Source of the DNA: Streptomyces roseus
GTDB taxonomy: Bacteria; Actinomycetota; Actinomycetes; Streptomycetales; Streptomycetaceae
Direction: 5' to 3'
NCBI RefSeq assembly: GCF_001044425.1
Contig: NZ_LFML01000157.1
Location: forward strand, 28,024 to 74,313
DNA: 46,290 nt
Of this stretch, positions 24,899 to 33,654 are shown piece by piece (within the stretch, counting starts at the first letter, position 1; each line of letters starts with the position of its first letter). The translations under genes and the position numbers were made by a program. The notes beneath the pieces are model-generated. The model was not told the origin of the DNA. It ran no database searches and saw only the letters and a list, made by a program, of their open reading frames with translations.

Positions 24899-26200
24899 AT
24901 GACCACAGCTACGGCAGCACCCCGGACGAACAGTCCCCGGCCGCATAAGCACCGGCCGGACACGCCCGAGACGACGACGGAACCGCGCCGGAACCCGCCG
25001 ACGTTCCTCAGCGACCCGTACCCGACCCTGGCCAGGATGCGGGAATCGGCGCCGGTCTCCGTGCTGCACGGCGACGGCGGCCTGCGGCTGTGGATCATCC
25101 CGCGCTACGCCGATGTCCGGGCCGCGCTCTCCGACCCCCGCTTCGCGCAGGATGCGCGGCGCGCCCAGGCCCTGGCCGACAGCCGGGTCGAGGGCGTCAA
25201 CATGGGCACCGACATCACCCATATGCTCAGCAGCGATCCGCCCGACCACACCCGCCTGCGCCGCGTGGTCCAGGCGGCGTTCAGCCGCAAGCGGGTCGAG
25301 GCGATGCGGCCGATGGTCGAGCGCATCACCCTCGAACTCCTCGACGGGCTGGACGCGGCAGCCGCGCGCCACACGACCCGCACCACCACCGCCGCGGTGG
25401 ACCTGGTACGTGACTTCGCCTTCCCGCTGCCGATCCTCGTCGTCTGCGAACTGCTCGGCTTCCCGCCCGAGGACCGCGACCTCTACCGGAAGTGGTCGAC
25501 CACCATCGTCACCCAGGAGGGCGACCACGCGGCGTTCCGCCGAGCCGTCCAGGAGATGGGCGCGTACGTCCTGGCCATCGCCGACCGCCGCATCCGCCGC
25601 GATGAGCGTCCCGCCGATCTGCTCACGGAGCTGCTGGCGGCCCGCGAGCGCGGGGAGCTGACGGACGACGAGATCGTGGGCATGGTCGCCCTGCTGCTGA
25701 TCGGCGGGCACGAGACCACCGTGAACCTGCTGAGCACCTCCTGCCTCGCGCTGCTGCGCGAGCCCGGCCAGGCCGCCTGGCTGCGCGCCGATCCCACCCG
25801 GATGCCCGGGGCCGTCGAGGAGTTCCTGCGCTACGACTCTCCCATCTGTATGGCCACCACCCGCTTCACCACCGAGCCGGTGGACGTCGGCGGGGTGGTG
25901 ATCCCGCAGGACGAGTTCGTGCTGCTGTCCCTCGGCGCGGCCAACCGCGACCCGGCGCGCTTCCAGGACCCCGACCGCCTCATCCTCGACCGCCGGGACG
26001 CCGGCCATCTCGCCTTCGGCGGTGGCATCCACCGCTGCCTCGGGGCCCTGCTCGGCAAGCTGGAGACCGAGATCGCGCTTACCGCGCTCCTCGCCCGCTT
26101 CCCCGGAACGACCCTGGCCTGCCAGGAGGGCGACCTGCGCTGGCGCAACACGATGATGCTGCGCGGCTTGGAGGCACTGCCCGTAACCCTGCACCGCTGA
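24899..26200 (+). CDS. Cytochrome P450 (CYP107/CYP105-like), peptide cassette
   Basis: A 433-residue class I type P450. The I-helix reads LIGGHETT at about 267-274, the K-helix EFLR at 308-311, and the heme loop FGGGIHRCLG has the axial Cys at 380. All key residues are normal. The ATG at 24899 follows ACAGGAG. The first 30 residues are Thr/Pro/Arg-rich and non-conserved. This soluble bacterial group hydroxylates or couples small molecules, including peptides and macrolides, using external ferredoxin and reductase, which are not encoded nearby. It is transcribed in the same direction as the S9 peptidase and the 60-residue peptide, 81 bp after the peptide stop, so the three probably make one unit. 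The substrate may be the peptide or a product of it, but this is inference. Confidence 0.88.
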   Translation: MTTATAAPRTNSPRPHKHRPDTPETTTEPRRNPPTFLSDPYPTLARMRESAPVSVLHGDGGLRLWIIPRYADVRAALSDPRFAQDARRAQALADSRVEGVNMGTDITHMLSSDPPDHTRLRRVVQAAFSRKRVEAMRPMVERITLELLDGLDAAAARHTTRTTTAAVDLVRDFAFPLPILVVCELLGFPPEDRDLYRKWSTTIVTQEGDHAAFRRAVQEMGAYVLAIADRRIRRDERPADLLTELLAARERGELTDDEIVGMVALLLIGGHETTVNLLSTSCLALLREPGQAAWLRADPTRMPGAVEEFLRYDSPICMATTRFTTEPVDVGGVVIPQDEFVLLSLGAANRDPARFQDPDRLILDRRDAGHLAFGGGIHRCLGALLGKLETEIALTALLARFPGTTLACQEGDLRWRNTMMLRGLEALPVTLHR

Positions 26201-26341
26201 CCCCCGCTCTCGGCGTCGCCGCCCGGGCCGGGTCGGCCAAGGAGAACGGGACACGGGGTGCGCAAGGTGGAACCGCGCCAGACGCACGTCAGGCGAACGG
26301 CCGCCGAGCGACGCCGACCCGCCGATCAGGCCCCCGCCCGG

Positions 26342-26405
26342 GACCCCACATCCCTCACCCACCCGACCGGCGCCACCACTCACCTGGAGTGGACGGTCGA
26401 GGGCC
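26342..26405 (+). pseudogene. Rhs repeat fragment
   Basis: The plus strand reads DPTSLTHPTGATTHLEWTVE, which is a YD/Rhs-type repeat piece. Nothing else of an Rhs protein precedes or follows in the same frame. It faces the putative immunity gene from the other side and is most likely debris of an Rhs toxin displaced by recombination. Confidence 0.6.
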
Positions 26406-26452
26406 GACTATCGATCGCGGCCGGCTCCGCCTGCTCACCACCGGGGCCGCGG

Positions 26453-26947
26453 CTACCAGGTCGCGAAAGGCGTGCGCTGCGCCACCGCGGGAGCGGCCCG
26501 CCGCAGGGCCGCCCCGAAATCACGGGCCAAACCCGTGAGGAGCTCCAGCGCTTCCGAACGTGAGAGGACCTCCCGATCGGGATCCGGACGCCACGCCGTG
26601 CCCGAGGCGCATCGGATCTCCGTCGTCTCCTTCGCGGGCACGAAGGTCAGGCGGCGCTCGATCCCCTGCCCGTAGAGGTCGATCTCGGCGGGGCTGCCGG
26701 AGCGCAGGGCGTCGATCGCCGCGGGGAGCTGCTCGATCACCGAGGAGAGATCGTACGAGATGTCGACCGGCCACTCCTCCTGGCCGAACCCCGAGACGAT
26801 GAACCGGGCGTCGGTGTCGGAAAGCAGCTGGCACGCGTCCATGGCCAGCGACTCGTAGTCCTCGGAGAGTTCGACGTCCAGCAGATCGGCCGGCAGTTCC
26901 GCCGAAGGAGGCGTGAGGGACATCCGCATGTGTGTTTCCACCGTCAT
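26453..26947 (-). CDS. Putative immunity protein behind a decayed toxin
   Basis: A roughly 160-residue acidic protein with no signal peptide: MTVETHMRMSLTPPSAEL, then a body with DARFIVSGFGQEEWPVDISY and VIEQLPAAIDALRSG. Its placement, directly after the Rhs remnant of a polymorphic-toxin pseudogene on the same strand, is where immunity genes lie. It stays in frame with that remnant, so the start is unclear: ATG at 26947, 26929 or 26923 could be used and none has a strong ribosome site. I do not know the family. Genes like this often survive after their toxin is lost and may protect against kin carrying the live toxin. Confidence 0.6.
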   Translation of the reverse strand: MTVETHMRMSLTPPSAELPADLLDVELSEDYESLAMDACQLLSDTDARFIVSGFGQEEWPVDISYDLSSVIEQLPAAIDALRSGSPAEIDLYGQGIERRLTFVPAKETTEIRCASGTAWRPDPDREVLSRSEALELLTGLARDFGAALRRAAPAVAQRTPFATW

Positions 26948-26959
26948 TTCACCATGGGG

Positions 26960-27970
26960 AATGCTGTTTTGTAGGTTCCGTCGGGTTTCGGGACCATGCG
27001 GACGTGCGTCGGTCACCTCGATCTGCAGGCCGGCCCGGTCGCAGCGGATGAGGGTGACGTGACCGAGGGCGTCCCGCGTCGCGACGAGATGGCCGGAGTC
27101 GTCGTACGCGAAGTGCGTCGTGGCTCCGGAGGGGTCGGTGACGGAAGTGCGGTCCGGGTACCCGTAGCGCAGGAGCTCCTGGATGCCTCCGTCCGGCGCC
27201 GCGCCGGCGTCCCACCACTGGTTTCGCTCGGCGGGGTTTTTATCCCGTGGGATGCCTTTGCCGAGGTACGTGGCGGCGGTGGAGCGGACGTCGGAGGTGT
27301 CCCGGAAGACGTCTTTCAGCGTGGACTCGGTGACATCAAGGCCCTTCTCTGCCTTCAGGCCGCTGAGGGTCTTGGCGTACCGGGAATCTATCTCATGGGC
27401 AGACCGCATGGCCCGGGCGATGCGGTCGGCCACATCCTGTGCCTTGGCCGCGTTAGGGTTCAGTGGCTTGAAGCCCGAGTAGCCAGGGTAGAGCGGCGAC
27501 CGCCCCTGCGCGCCGAGGCCGGCGGTTCCAGCGCGAGGCGGGAGCTGCCCTGGACCGTGCTGCCGGGGCCTCCTTCTTCGCCCCGGTCAGGTCCGCAACC
27601 TCGGTGGCCGGGTAGCTGACCGAACCGTCCTCGTGGACGGTGAAGTTCAGGGCGGCGGCGTCCGCGAGGGCCTGCTTCAACAGGTTCTGGGGCTCGGCGA
27701 GATCACTGGCGAGCCCATTGAGGGCGGTACGGATGAGCCCACATTCGGTGTGCAGGTACTGGAAGTTGCGGCTCAGGCGCTGAAGCTTGCCGAGGGCCGC
27801 GGCCGCCGAATCGCTCTTCTGGGTCTCGCGGAGCTTCGCGGACATCGCGCTGTCAACCCGTGCCCGGTCGGGTCCGAGCGGTTCGAGACCTCGTGCCACT
27901 TGTCTCCCGCCTCCGTGAACTCGGAGGTCTTGAGGTCGCGCGGTTGCTGCCAGGTGAAGGTGCCGGTCAT
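26960..27970 (-). pseudogene. Decayed polymorphic toxin joined to an Rhs fragment
   Basis: Minus-strand pieces in three frames rebuild the front of a common Streptomyces toxin: MTGTFTWQQPRDLKTSEFTE, then LSRNFQYLHTECGLIRTALN and FTVHEDGSVSYPATEVADL, then MADRIARAMRSAHEIDSRYA up to NPAERNQWWD. Family members continue into an alpha/beta-hydrolase or toxin part. Here the sequence jumps within a few residues to GYPDRTSVTDPSGATTHFAY and DALGHVTLIRCDRAG, an Rhs repeat, and ends. So there are two frameshifts (near 27880 and 27520) and one large internal deletion or recombination. The first ATG overlaps the stop of the small partner gene upstream. The result cannot make a working toxin. Confidence 0.75.
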
Positions 27971-28371
27971 CGCTGTCCCTTGAAGGAAGTCTCGATGGCG
28001 GTGTCCGTCTCACCCATCTCCTTGGCGACCGTCAGCAAGGTCCCCTTGAGCTGCTTGCACTCGTCCCGCACCGCCTGAAGGCGTTCATCCCAGGACGTCA
28101 GCACGCTCTTGAGGGCCGCGACGGAGCTGAGCCCCGCGGCTCCCGCCTCGATGCCCTCGTGGCCAGGGCCGAGCGCAGCGCGGCTGGGTTCCGTGCTGGT
28201 GCGCAGGTCGCCGGCGGTGCCGGAGGCGCTGGTCCAGGGGCCATGACTGTGCTCAAGGCCTCCGGCCCCACCCCCGCCGCTCCCTGAGTCGGGGGCCGCT
28301 GAGGCGAGCCTCATCGCGGGCCCGCCGTCAGCTGCTGCGAACAGCTCCTGCCAGCGCTCCGAATAGGACAC
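27967..28371 (-). CDS. WXG100-like small partner of a type VII-type toxin
   Basis: A 134-residue protein, mostly helical: MSYSERWQELFAAADGG at the start, a Gly/Ser-rich linker (SGSGGGGAGG), and a helical C-terminus SWDERLQAVRDECKQLKG. Genes of this kind regularly precede the toxin family whose remnants follow, and the pair overlaps here as ATGA (27967-27970). The likely role is as a helical-hairpin partner or chaperone for secretion of the toxin. The toxin is broken, so this gene is an orphan in the window and no type VII core genes (EccC and others) are present. The assignment rests on context and the helical pattern; there is no clear WXG tripeptide. Confidence 0.6.
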   Translation of the reverse strand: MSYSERWQELFAAADGGPAMRLASAAPDSGSGGGGAGGLEHSHGPWTSASGTAGDLRTSTEPSRAALGPGHEGIEAGAAGLSSVAALKSVLTSWDERLQAVRDECKQLKGTLLTVAKEMGETDTAIETSFKGQR

Positions 28372-29185
28372 GCTTTCCCCCGTCTACGCGTGACTTCAGC
28401 TTCCGCGCCCAGAGAGACTAACTCAGGTACCGCGTGACCAGCGGCGATGCCCACCGCATCCCGAACTGGACAGCCGCTTCACCCACCGGTTGCCCGTGTG
28501 GCTATGACAGGTCAGTGATGTAGCGCTCGGGTCGGTGTGCTGGTCTGGGTGTGTTCAGGCTGGTTGGCGGGTGCGGGCTGCCGCTGTCTGCCGTGTTGGT
28601 CGGGGCTGCCCGATGGGAGGACCTGCGGGTTGCCCGGCTGGGGTGGTGGCCCTGGTTTTTGCGGAGATGTAACGGTCCGTCCAATGGTCGTGGTGCGCCT
28701 GGCCGGGTATCGGGGGCGCTGCAGGCTTCGAGGGCGGGGTCGAGGTCGCGGAACGGTTGACGCCCCGGCGCCACACCAGCCTGCCGGTGACGCGTCGCCG
28801 TCGGCGCCCCGGAAGCGGCTCCGGTCGCGCCGCTGTGGACGCTGTGCGCGCGGTGGGGCCGGTGCAGGGCCGGCCCTCGACGGCGGCCGAACCCAGGCAG
28901 ATCCCGATCCCGGCCGCACAGGTTTCACAGCAACGGCGAGCCCCCGAACCGGCCACTCCCAAGCCGAAATGAAGGGAAAGGTTCCGGCCGAGAACCGCAG
29001 GCCCCGAATTACCGCATCGAGCCTTGACCACTGCCCCGCCGGGCGCGCCCTGACCTCCGGCCGGTCCCAGATTTTGTCTGATTCCAGTACGAATGTCGAA
29101 CAGTTTCACGGGCATGGCCGGCGCCGTCTGGAAGCGTATGTGGCTCTGGTGGCTGTTGGGGCCGCCTTCCTGTGGGGGGAAATAG
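28372..29185. other. Intergenic between divergent toxin loci; nothing recognised
   Basis: About 810 bp. Frames on both strands are Arg/Pro/Gly-rich with no domain. The last 150 bp, with TTTTGTCTGATTCC near 29070, are less GC-rich and probably hold the promoter of the Rhs gene at 29186. The left part should contain the promoter of the small partner gene reading left. Confidence 0.4.
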
Positions 29186-32100
29186 ATGGTTTCGCGTGCC
29201 TCCGGCACGTCGCTTCGACGTGCCGGTTTTCGATCCGGCTACCCGTTGACGGCCGCCCTGGTCGTGCTGGCCCTCGGGTCCTCGGCGCTGCCCGCCTTCG
29301 CGGTTCCCGTCGCCGAGCCGGCCCCCGCCTCCTCGGCGTGGGGCAAGAAGGCCGACGCCCTGGACGTCCCACCCGTCAAGGTGGGGGAGAACAAGCCGGT
29401 CGCCAACGTGCCGGAAGCACAACCGTCCGGCGACCGCGCGGGCTGGCGCGAGGCGCAGAAGCGGCGCTCGCACGCCACCCGAGGTCCGTCCCGGCCCGCC
29501 GAGGCAGCGCAGATGCAGATGAGCGCTCCCTCGGGCGCCGCTGCTTCGCAGGCGGCGCCTCTCGTATTCGTCCCCGAGGGACAGGGCGCGGTGCCGTGGC
29601 ATCAGATCTCCGATTTCCGGATCACCGATGCGCTCGTGGCCCGCGTCGACTACTCGACCGGCAACCTGATGCTGGCCGCCACCGACTTCGAGGTCGCGGG
29701 CGTCGGCCAGAAGCTCAGGCTCGCGCGGACCTACAACTCCTTCGACGCACCGTGGGGCCGGGTCTCGCAACGCTGGTGGCAGGAGTACGAGCGCTACGCG
29801 CACGTGTTCACCAATGAGGTGGTCGTCTACGACGCGACCGGTGACACGGTGCGGTTCGAGAAGAACAGCGACGGTTCCTTCAAGACCCCGGCGGGCTACT
29901 CGAAGGACCTGAAGAAGAACACTGACGGCACTTACACGCTGACCAACCGTAAGAGCGGGGTCAAGGACACCTACGACGCGAACGGCACCCTGACCAAGGT
30001 CACCGATCGCAACAACGGTTCCATCACCGTCTCGCAGCACGACGAAAGCGGCGAGAACAAGGGCTTCAAGCTCACCGAAACCCGCTCGGGCCGCTGGATC
30101 GACCTTCTCCAGACGGACGCCTCGCAGTGGCAGGCCAAGGACCATACCGGCCGTACCTCGGTCTTCGACCTGAACCCGGCCGGCGACCTCGCCAAGACGA
30201 CGGACACCGAAGGTAAATCCACGACGTTCGGGTACGACTCCTCCCGCCGCCTGGTGAAGATCACCACCCCGGAGGGGCGGGTCACGGTCTTCACCTATGA
30301 CGACCAGAACCGTGTCACCTCCATGCTGCGCGCCACGGAGACCGGTGCCTCCGGGCACACCGGCCCCACGTACACCTACGCTTACACCGCAGGCCCGTGG
30401 GATGCCGGGACCACGACGGTCACCGACCCCGAGCGGCACGCCACCGCCTACGCACACGACGCCGACGGCGATGTCACCAAGGTCACCGACGCCCTCAAGC
30501 ACGAGCGGTCCAAGTCGTTCGACGCGAACCACAACATCGACACCGCCAGTGACGCGATGGGCGTCGGAGGCACGGGTGCCAACGTGACCGACTTCGGCTG
30601 GGACACCCGCAACAACCTCACCTCGGCCAAGCTGCCGACCGGCGCGACGTCCTCGGCCGGCTACCAGACGATCGCCGGCACCGACGTGCCCAAGACATCG
30701 ACCAGCGCGGACAACGAGAAGACCGACTACACGTACGACACGGCGGGCAACACCAAGTCCGTCGCCGTCACCGGTACGGGCGGCGGCAATCAGAGCTTCG
30801 ACTACAACCCCGCCTCCGCGACCTGTGGCGGCTTCGAAGGCCAGCGTTGCAAGGTCACGACGAAGACGAGCGACAGCGCGTCGGTGTCCACGTCGTTCCA
30901 CTACGACGCGCGGGGCGACCTCGACCGCGTCACCCCGCCCGCTCCTCTGGGCGTCACCACATACCGCTACGACGACCTCGGCCGCCCCGTCTCCGCGCAG
31001 GACGGCCGCGGCGTCACCACCACGTACACCTACGACCACCGCGACCGCATCAAGAAGGTCGACAGCTCCAATTACGCCACCGTCACCTACGAGTACGACG
31101 GAGACGGCAACCTCAAACAGCGTTCCGACGGCACCGGGGTCACCAAGTACGACTTCGACCCGTTGTCCCGCGAGACCGTCCGCACCCTGCAGAACGGCTC
31201 GCAGACCAAACTCGCGTACACCCCCGCCGGCAACGTCGACTACTACCAGGACCCCTCGGGCATCACCGACTACACCTGGAACGAGGTCAACAAGCTCAAA
31301 CAGCTGAAGGACCCGACCGGCAAGGTCACCACGTACGAGTACAACGAGAACGACTTCCGCAAGAAGACGCTGTATCCGGGCGGGACCGTGCAGGAAGTCA
31401 CCCCGGACAAATCCAGCCGCCCCGAGAAGATCAAGGCCACGTCCCCCAAGGGCACCCTCGTCGACCTGACCTACACCTACCTCAACGGGACGAAGGACGG
31501 CGGCAAGATCCGTACGAGCACGGACGCCGCCACCGGTGTGAAAACGACCTACACCTACGACGCGGCTGGCCGCTTCTCCTACGCCAAGGAGGAGAAGGGC
31601 ACCACCCTGGGCTCCTCCTGGCAGTACTGCTACGACCTCGCGGGCAACCTCACCTCACAGGGGGTGGACCCCGGCTGCCCCCGCGGTACGACCTACACTA
31701 TCAACGACGCACAGCAGATCACGGCCAAGGACGGCTCCGCCGCCAACTGGTCCTACGACAAGATCGGCAACGAGACGGCGGGCGCTTCCACACCGGAAGG
31801 CACACGTACCGCCGAGAAGTGGACCGACCACTCCCAACTGACCTCCCTCACGGTCGGCGGCAAGGTCTACGACGGCCAGTACGGCTCCACCGACCAGAGC
31901 GAACGCATCAAGCTCGGTGACACCTTCTTCCACAACGGGCCGCTCGGCCTGTCGGCCAAGACCACGGCCGGCGTGGACATGGGATTCAACCGGGAGCCCG
32001 GGGGCACCTTGAACTCCATGACGACCGGGGGCAAGTCCTACTACTACCTGACCGACGCGCTGGGCTCCGTCGTCGCACTCACCGACGAGACGGGCACCAA

Positions 32101-32608
32101 GGTCAACAGCTACGCCTACAGCCCCCGCGGTGTCCAACGCGCGCAGACGACCGAGCGGGTGTCCCAGCCCTACCGGTTCGCCGGCGGCTACCAGGACCCC
32201 ACCGGCCTCTACCACTTCAAGGCCCGTTACTACGACCCCAACATCGGCCGCTTCACCCAGCCCGACCCCTCCGGCCAGGAGAAGAACCCCTACCTCTACG
32301 CCGAGGGCGACCCCGTCAACCGCATCGACCCGAACGGCCTCTACAGCCTGACGGACGCCGTCGACGACGCCAAGGAAGTCTCCGACGCGGTCTCCAGCGG
32401 CCTGGAAGGCGACACGGACGCACTCTGGGGCCAGGTCGCGGGCCTCGCCACCGGCATCGTCATCGAATCCGCATGCCAGTTCGTCGCCGGTTTCGCAGGA
32501 GCGCCCACGGCCGGCGCCGGAGCGGTCGCCGTCGAGGCGGGCTGCGCCTACGGAAGCGCGGCAGCCGGCGACTGGGTGGGCAACTCGGTGGAAAGCAGCC
32601 TCAAGTAG
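29186..32608 (+). CDS. Rhs/YD-repeat polymorphic toxin with short hydrophobic C-terminal tip
   Basis: A 1140-residue secreted Rhs protein. The ATG at 29186 follows TGGGGGGAAA. The signal peptide ends about residue 39 (PAFA). A DUF6531-type entry domain starts near 150 (VDYSTGNLMLAATDFEVAG), then come YD repeats (GYDSSRRLVKITTPEG, YRYDDLGRPVSAQDG) that form a shell. The core ends with RFAGGYQDPTGLYHFKARYY and DPNGL at about 1047-1051. The tip of about 89 residues after DPNGL is Ala/Gly-rich and hydrophobic (VAGLATGIVIESACQFVAGF, then GAGAVAVEAGCAYGSAAAG), unlike nuclease or deaminase tips. That suggests a membrane-inserting or pore-forming effector. A hairpin and a gene for a 71-residue two-helix membrane protein follow, a good immunity candidate. 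Alternatively, the tip may be degenerate. Confidence 0.88.
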   Translation: MVSRASGTSLRRAGFRSGYPLTAALVVLALGSSALPAFAVPVAEPAPASSAWGKKADALDVPPVKVGENKPVANVPEAQPSGDRAGWREAQKRRSHATRGPSRPAEAAQMQMSAPSGAAASQAAPLVFVPEGQGAVPWHQISDFRITDALVARVDYSTGNLMLAATDFEVAGVGQKLRLARTYNSFDAPWGRVSQRWWQEYERYAHVFTNEVVVYDATGDTVRFEKNSDGSFKTPAGYSKDLKKNTDGTYTLTNRKSGVKDTYDANGTLTKVTDRNNGSITVSQHDESGENKGFKLTETRSGRWIDLLQTDASQWQAKDHTGRTSVFDLNPAGDLAKTTDTEGKSTTFGYDSSRRLVKITTPEGRVTVFTYDDQNRVTSMLRATETGASGHTGPTYTYAYTAGPWDAGTTTVTDPERHATAYAHDADGDVTKVTDALKHERSKSFDANHNIDTASDAMGVGGTGANVTDFGWDTRNNLTSAKLPTGATSSAGYQTIAGTDVPKTSTSADNEKTDYTYDTAGNTKSVAVTGTGGGNQSFDYNPASATCGGFEGQRCKVTTKTSDSASVSTSFHYDARGDLDRVTPPAPLGVTTYRYDDLGRPVSAQDGRGVTTTYTYDHRDRIKKVDSSNYATVTYEYDGDGNLKQRSDGTGVTKYDFDPLSRETVRTLQNGSQTKLAYTPAGNVDYYQDPSGITDYTWNEVNKLKQLKDPTGKVTTYEYNENDFRKKTLYPGGTVQEVTPDKSSRPEKIKATSPKGTLVDLTYTYLNGTKDGGKIRTSTDAATGVKTTYTYDAAGRFSYAKEEKGTTLGSSWQYCYDLAGNLTSQGVDPGCPRGTTYTINDAQQITAKDGSAANWSYDKIGNETAGASTPEGTRTAEKWTDHSQLTSLTVGGKVYDGQYGSTDQSERIKLGDTFFHNGPLGLSAKTTAGVDMGFNREPGGTLNSMTTGGKSYYYLTDALGSVVALTDETGTKVNSYAYSPRGVQRAQTTERVSQPYRFAGGYQDPTGLYHFKARYYDPNIGRFTQPDPSGQEKNPYLYAEGDPVNRIDPNGLYSLTDAVDDAKEVSDAVSSGLEGDTDALWGQVAGLATGIVIESACQFVAGFAGAPTAGAGAVAVEAGCAYGSAAAGDWVGNSVESSLK

Positions 32609-32623
32609 CACGTGATCACCTGA

Positions 32624-32651
32624 GGGGCGGCCGGGCTACGCCGGCCGCCCC
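32624..32651 (+). terminator. Perfect 11-bp hairpin between Rhs gene and candidate immunity gene
   Basis: GGGGCGGCCGG (32624-32634) pairs with 32641-32651 around GCTACG. It lies 15 bases after the Rhs stop. It may reduce read-through into the small membrane-protein gene, or it may mean that gene has another promoter. Confidence 0.75.
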
Positions 32652-32691
32652 GGTCCGACCGACACGCGGTCAGCACGGAGGGACGAAAGAC

Positions 32692-32907
32692 ATGCAACGC
32701 ATCATCGGCGGCTACGGTTCTCAGTCCGCCATCCGCAGAAACGCCGGGATGGTCATCGCCGGCTCCGTCGTCCTCTACGTGCTGGCGGCCCTTCTCGCCA
32801 CGAAGGGCGGTTGGCCGGCCGCCTTCCCCGTCCTTCTGGTCGCCGTGATCGTCGATGCCGTATGCCTCGTCGTCTGGCTCGCGTTCCGCTCCCGACGCCC
32901 CTCGTGA
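32692..32907 (+). CDS. 71-aa two-helix membrane protein, candidate immunity to the Rhs tip
   Basis: A small protein starting MQRIIGGYGSQSAIRRN at an ATG preceded by GGAGGG. It has two hydrophobic helices, about 19-37 (MVIAGSVVLYVLAALLATK) and about 43-63 (AAFPVLLVAVIVDAVCLVVW), with a short loop between and an Arg-rich end. It lies 83 bp after the Rhs gene on the same strand, the usual immunity position. Immunity proteins against membrane-damaging toxins are typically small membrane proteins, which fits the hydrophobic tip of the Rhs protein. I recognise no specific family, and the pairing is inference from position and shape. Confidence 0.72.
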   Translation: MQRIIGGYGSQSAIRRNAGMVIAGSVVLYVLAALLATKGGWPAAFPVLLVAVIVDAVCLVVWLAFRSRRPS

Positions 32908-32956
32908 CACACCCCGCTCCGATGAGCCGAATCCGATGTGATGAAGGGATCAAGGC

Positions 32957-33073
32957 ATGTACCTGGCCGCACACCGATGGACCCCGGGCGGAACTCTCGG
33001 AATCGTCCTCTTCATCGCGGCGATCGCCTGTGTCGTCATCCCCATCGTCCTGAACCGCAGGAAACGCCGATAG
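32957..33073 (+). CDS. 38-aa single-helix membrane microprotein
   Basis: A very short gene, MYLAAHRWTPGGTLGIVLF onward, ending RRKRR. It has one hydrophobic helix (about 12-31) followed by a basic tail, the layout of a type I or tail-anchored microprotein. The ATG at 32957 follows AAGGGATC and lies 49 bp after the two-helix gene on the same strand, so the two may be co-transcribed. It could assist immunity or be unrelated. It is too short for domain recognition, but its start signal and hydrophobicity are better than chance frames here. Confidence 0.5.
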   Translation: MYLAAHRWTPGGTLGIVLFIAAIACVVIPIVLNRRKRR

Positions 33074-33138
33074 CCACGCTCGCAGACCGAGCCCCTGCCC
33101 GAGCGCGGCGACCGGCTCGACCCGGTACCGGTCGTCGG

Positions 33139-33654
33139 TCAAAAGACCTTCGGACGCCCGATCCGCCTGGGCCGCCAGACGTCGAGGTTCAAGGTGACCG
33201 TGAGGAAATCTCCCTCCACACCCACGACCAGGTCGGGGTGCTCGATCACCACCGGCTCGTCCCTGAGGTCGCCGTCAGGATCCACCTCGCTGTTCGCGCG
33301 GTCCGCCCCGATGCAGAGCATCGTCATGAACAGCCTGAGGTGGTCCGCCCCGAGGAGCGCATCGGCGCCTCGGACGACCATGACGATCCCGACTCCGCCC
33401 GTAAGGGCGTCGCCGAGGTCGTCAAGACGGTCGACCAGGGCATCCCAGTTCCAGCCGAAAGAGCCGGGGTATCCGACCGCGCGGGCGAAAGCGTTACACA
33501 CGGCCGCCCCGTCGACGAGGTCGCGGGCCTGCACTTCGTAGACCCGGCCACCCGCAGCACGCAGAGTCGCCGTCTGCTCTTTGAATGCAACCGCCTCGCG
33601 AGGCCCGAAGATGATCCAGGGCGACTCCGGCTTGGCCACATCGAACGCGGTCAC
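33139..33654 (-). CDS. Barstar-family protein (ribonuclease inhibitor-like)
   Basis: A 171-residue cytosolic protein. The central part reads VCNAFARAVGYPGSFGWNWDALVDRL, matching the barstar motif in which FGxNWDAL forms part of the inhibitor helix. Barstar proteins bind and block barnase-type RNases and are often immunity proteins for RNase toxins. The GTG at 33654 follows GGAAGGGA; an upstream start at 33696 has no ribosome site. No barnase-like toxin is encoded in the window, so it may be an orphan immunity gene or a housekeeping barstar relative. It is convergent to the Rhs/immunity set. Confidence 0.82.
   Translation of the reverse strand: MTAFDVAKPESPWIIFGPREAVAFKEQTATLRAAGGRVYEVQARDLVDGAAVCNAFARAVGYPGSFGWNWDALVDRLDDLGDALTGGVGIVMVVRGADALLGADHLRLFMTMLCIGADRANSEVDPDGDLRDEPVVIEHPDLVVGVEGDFLTVTLNLDVWRPRRIGRPKVF

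Noticed and set aside
29009..31039. Minus-strand open frame antisense to the Rhs gene
   Set aside because: Val/Gly/Arg-rich low-complexity translation; the plus-strand Rhs protein is complete.
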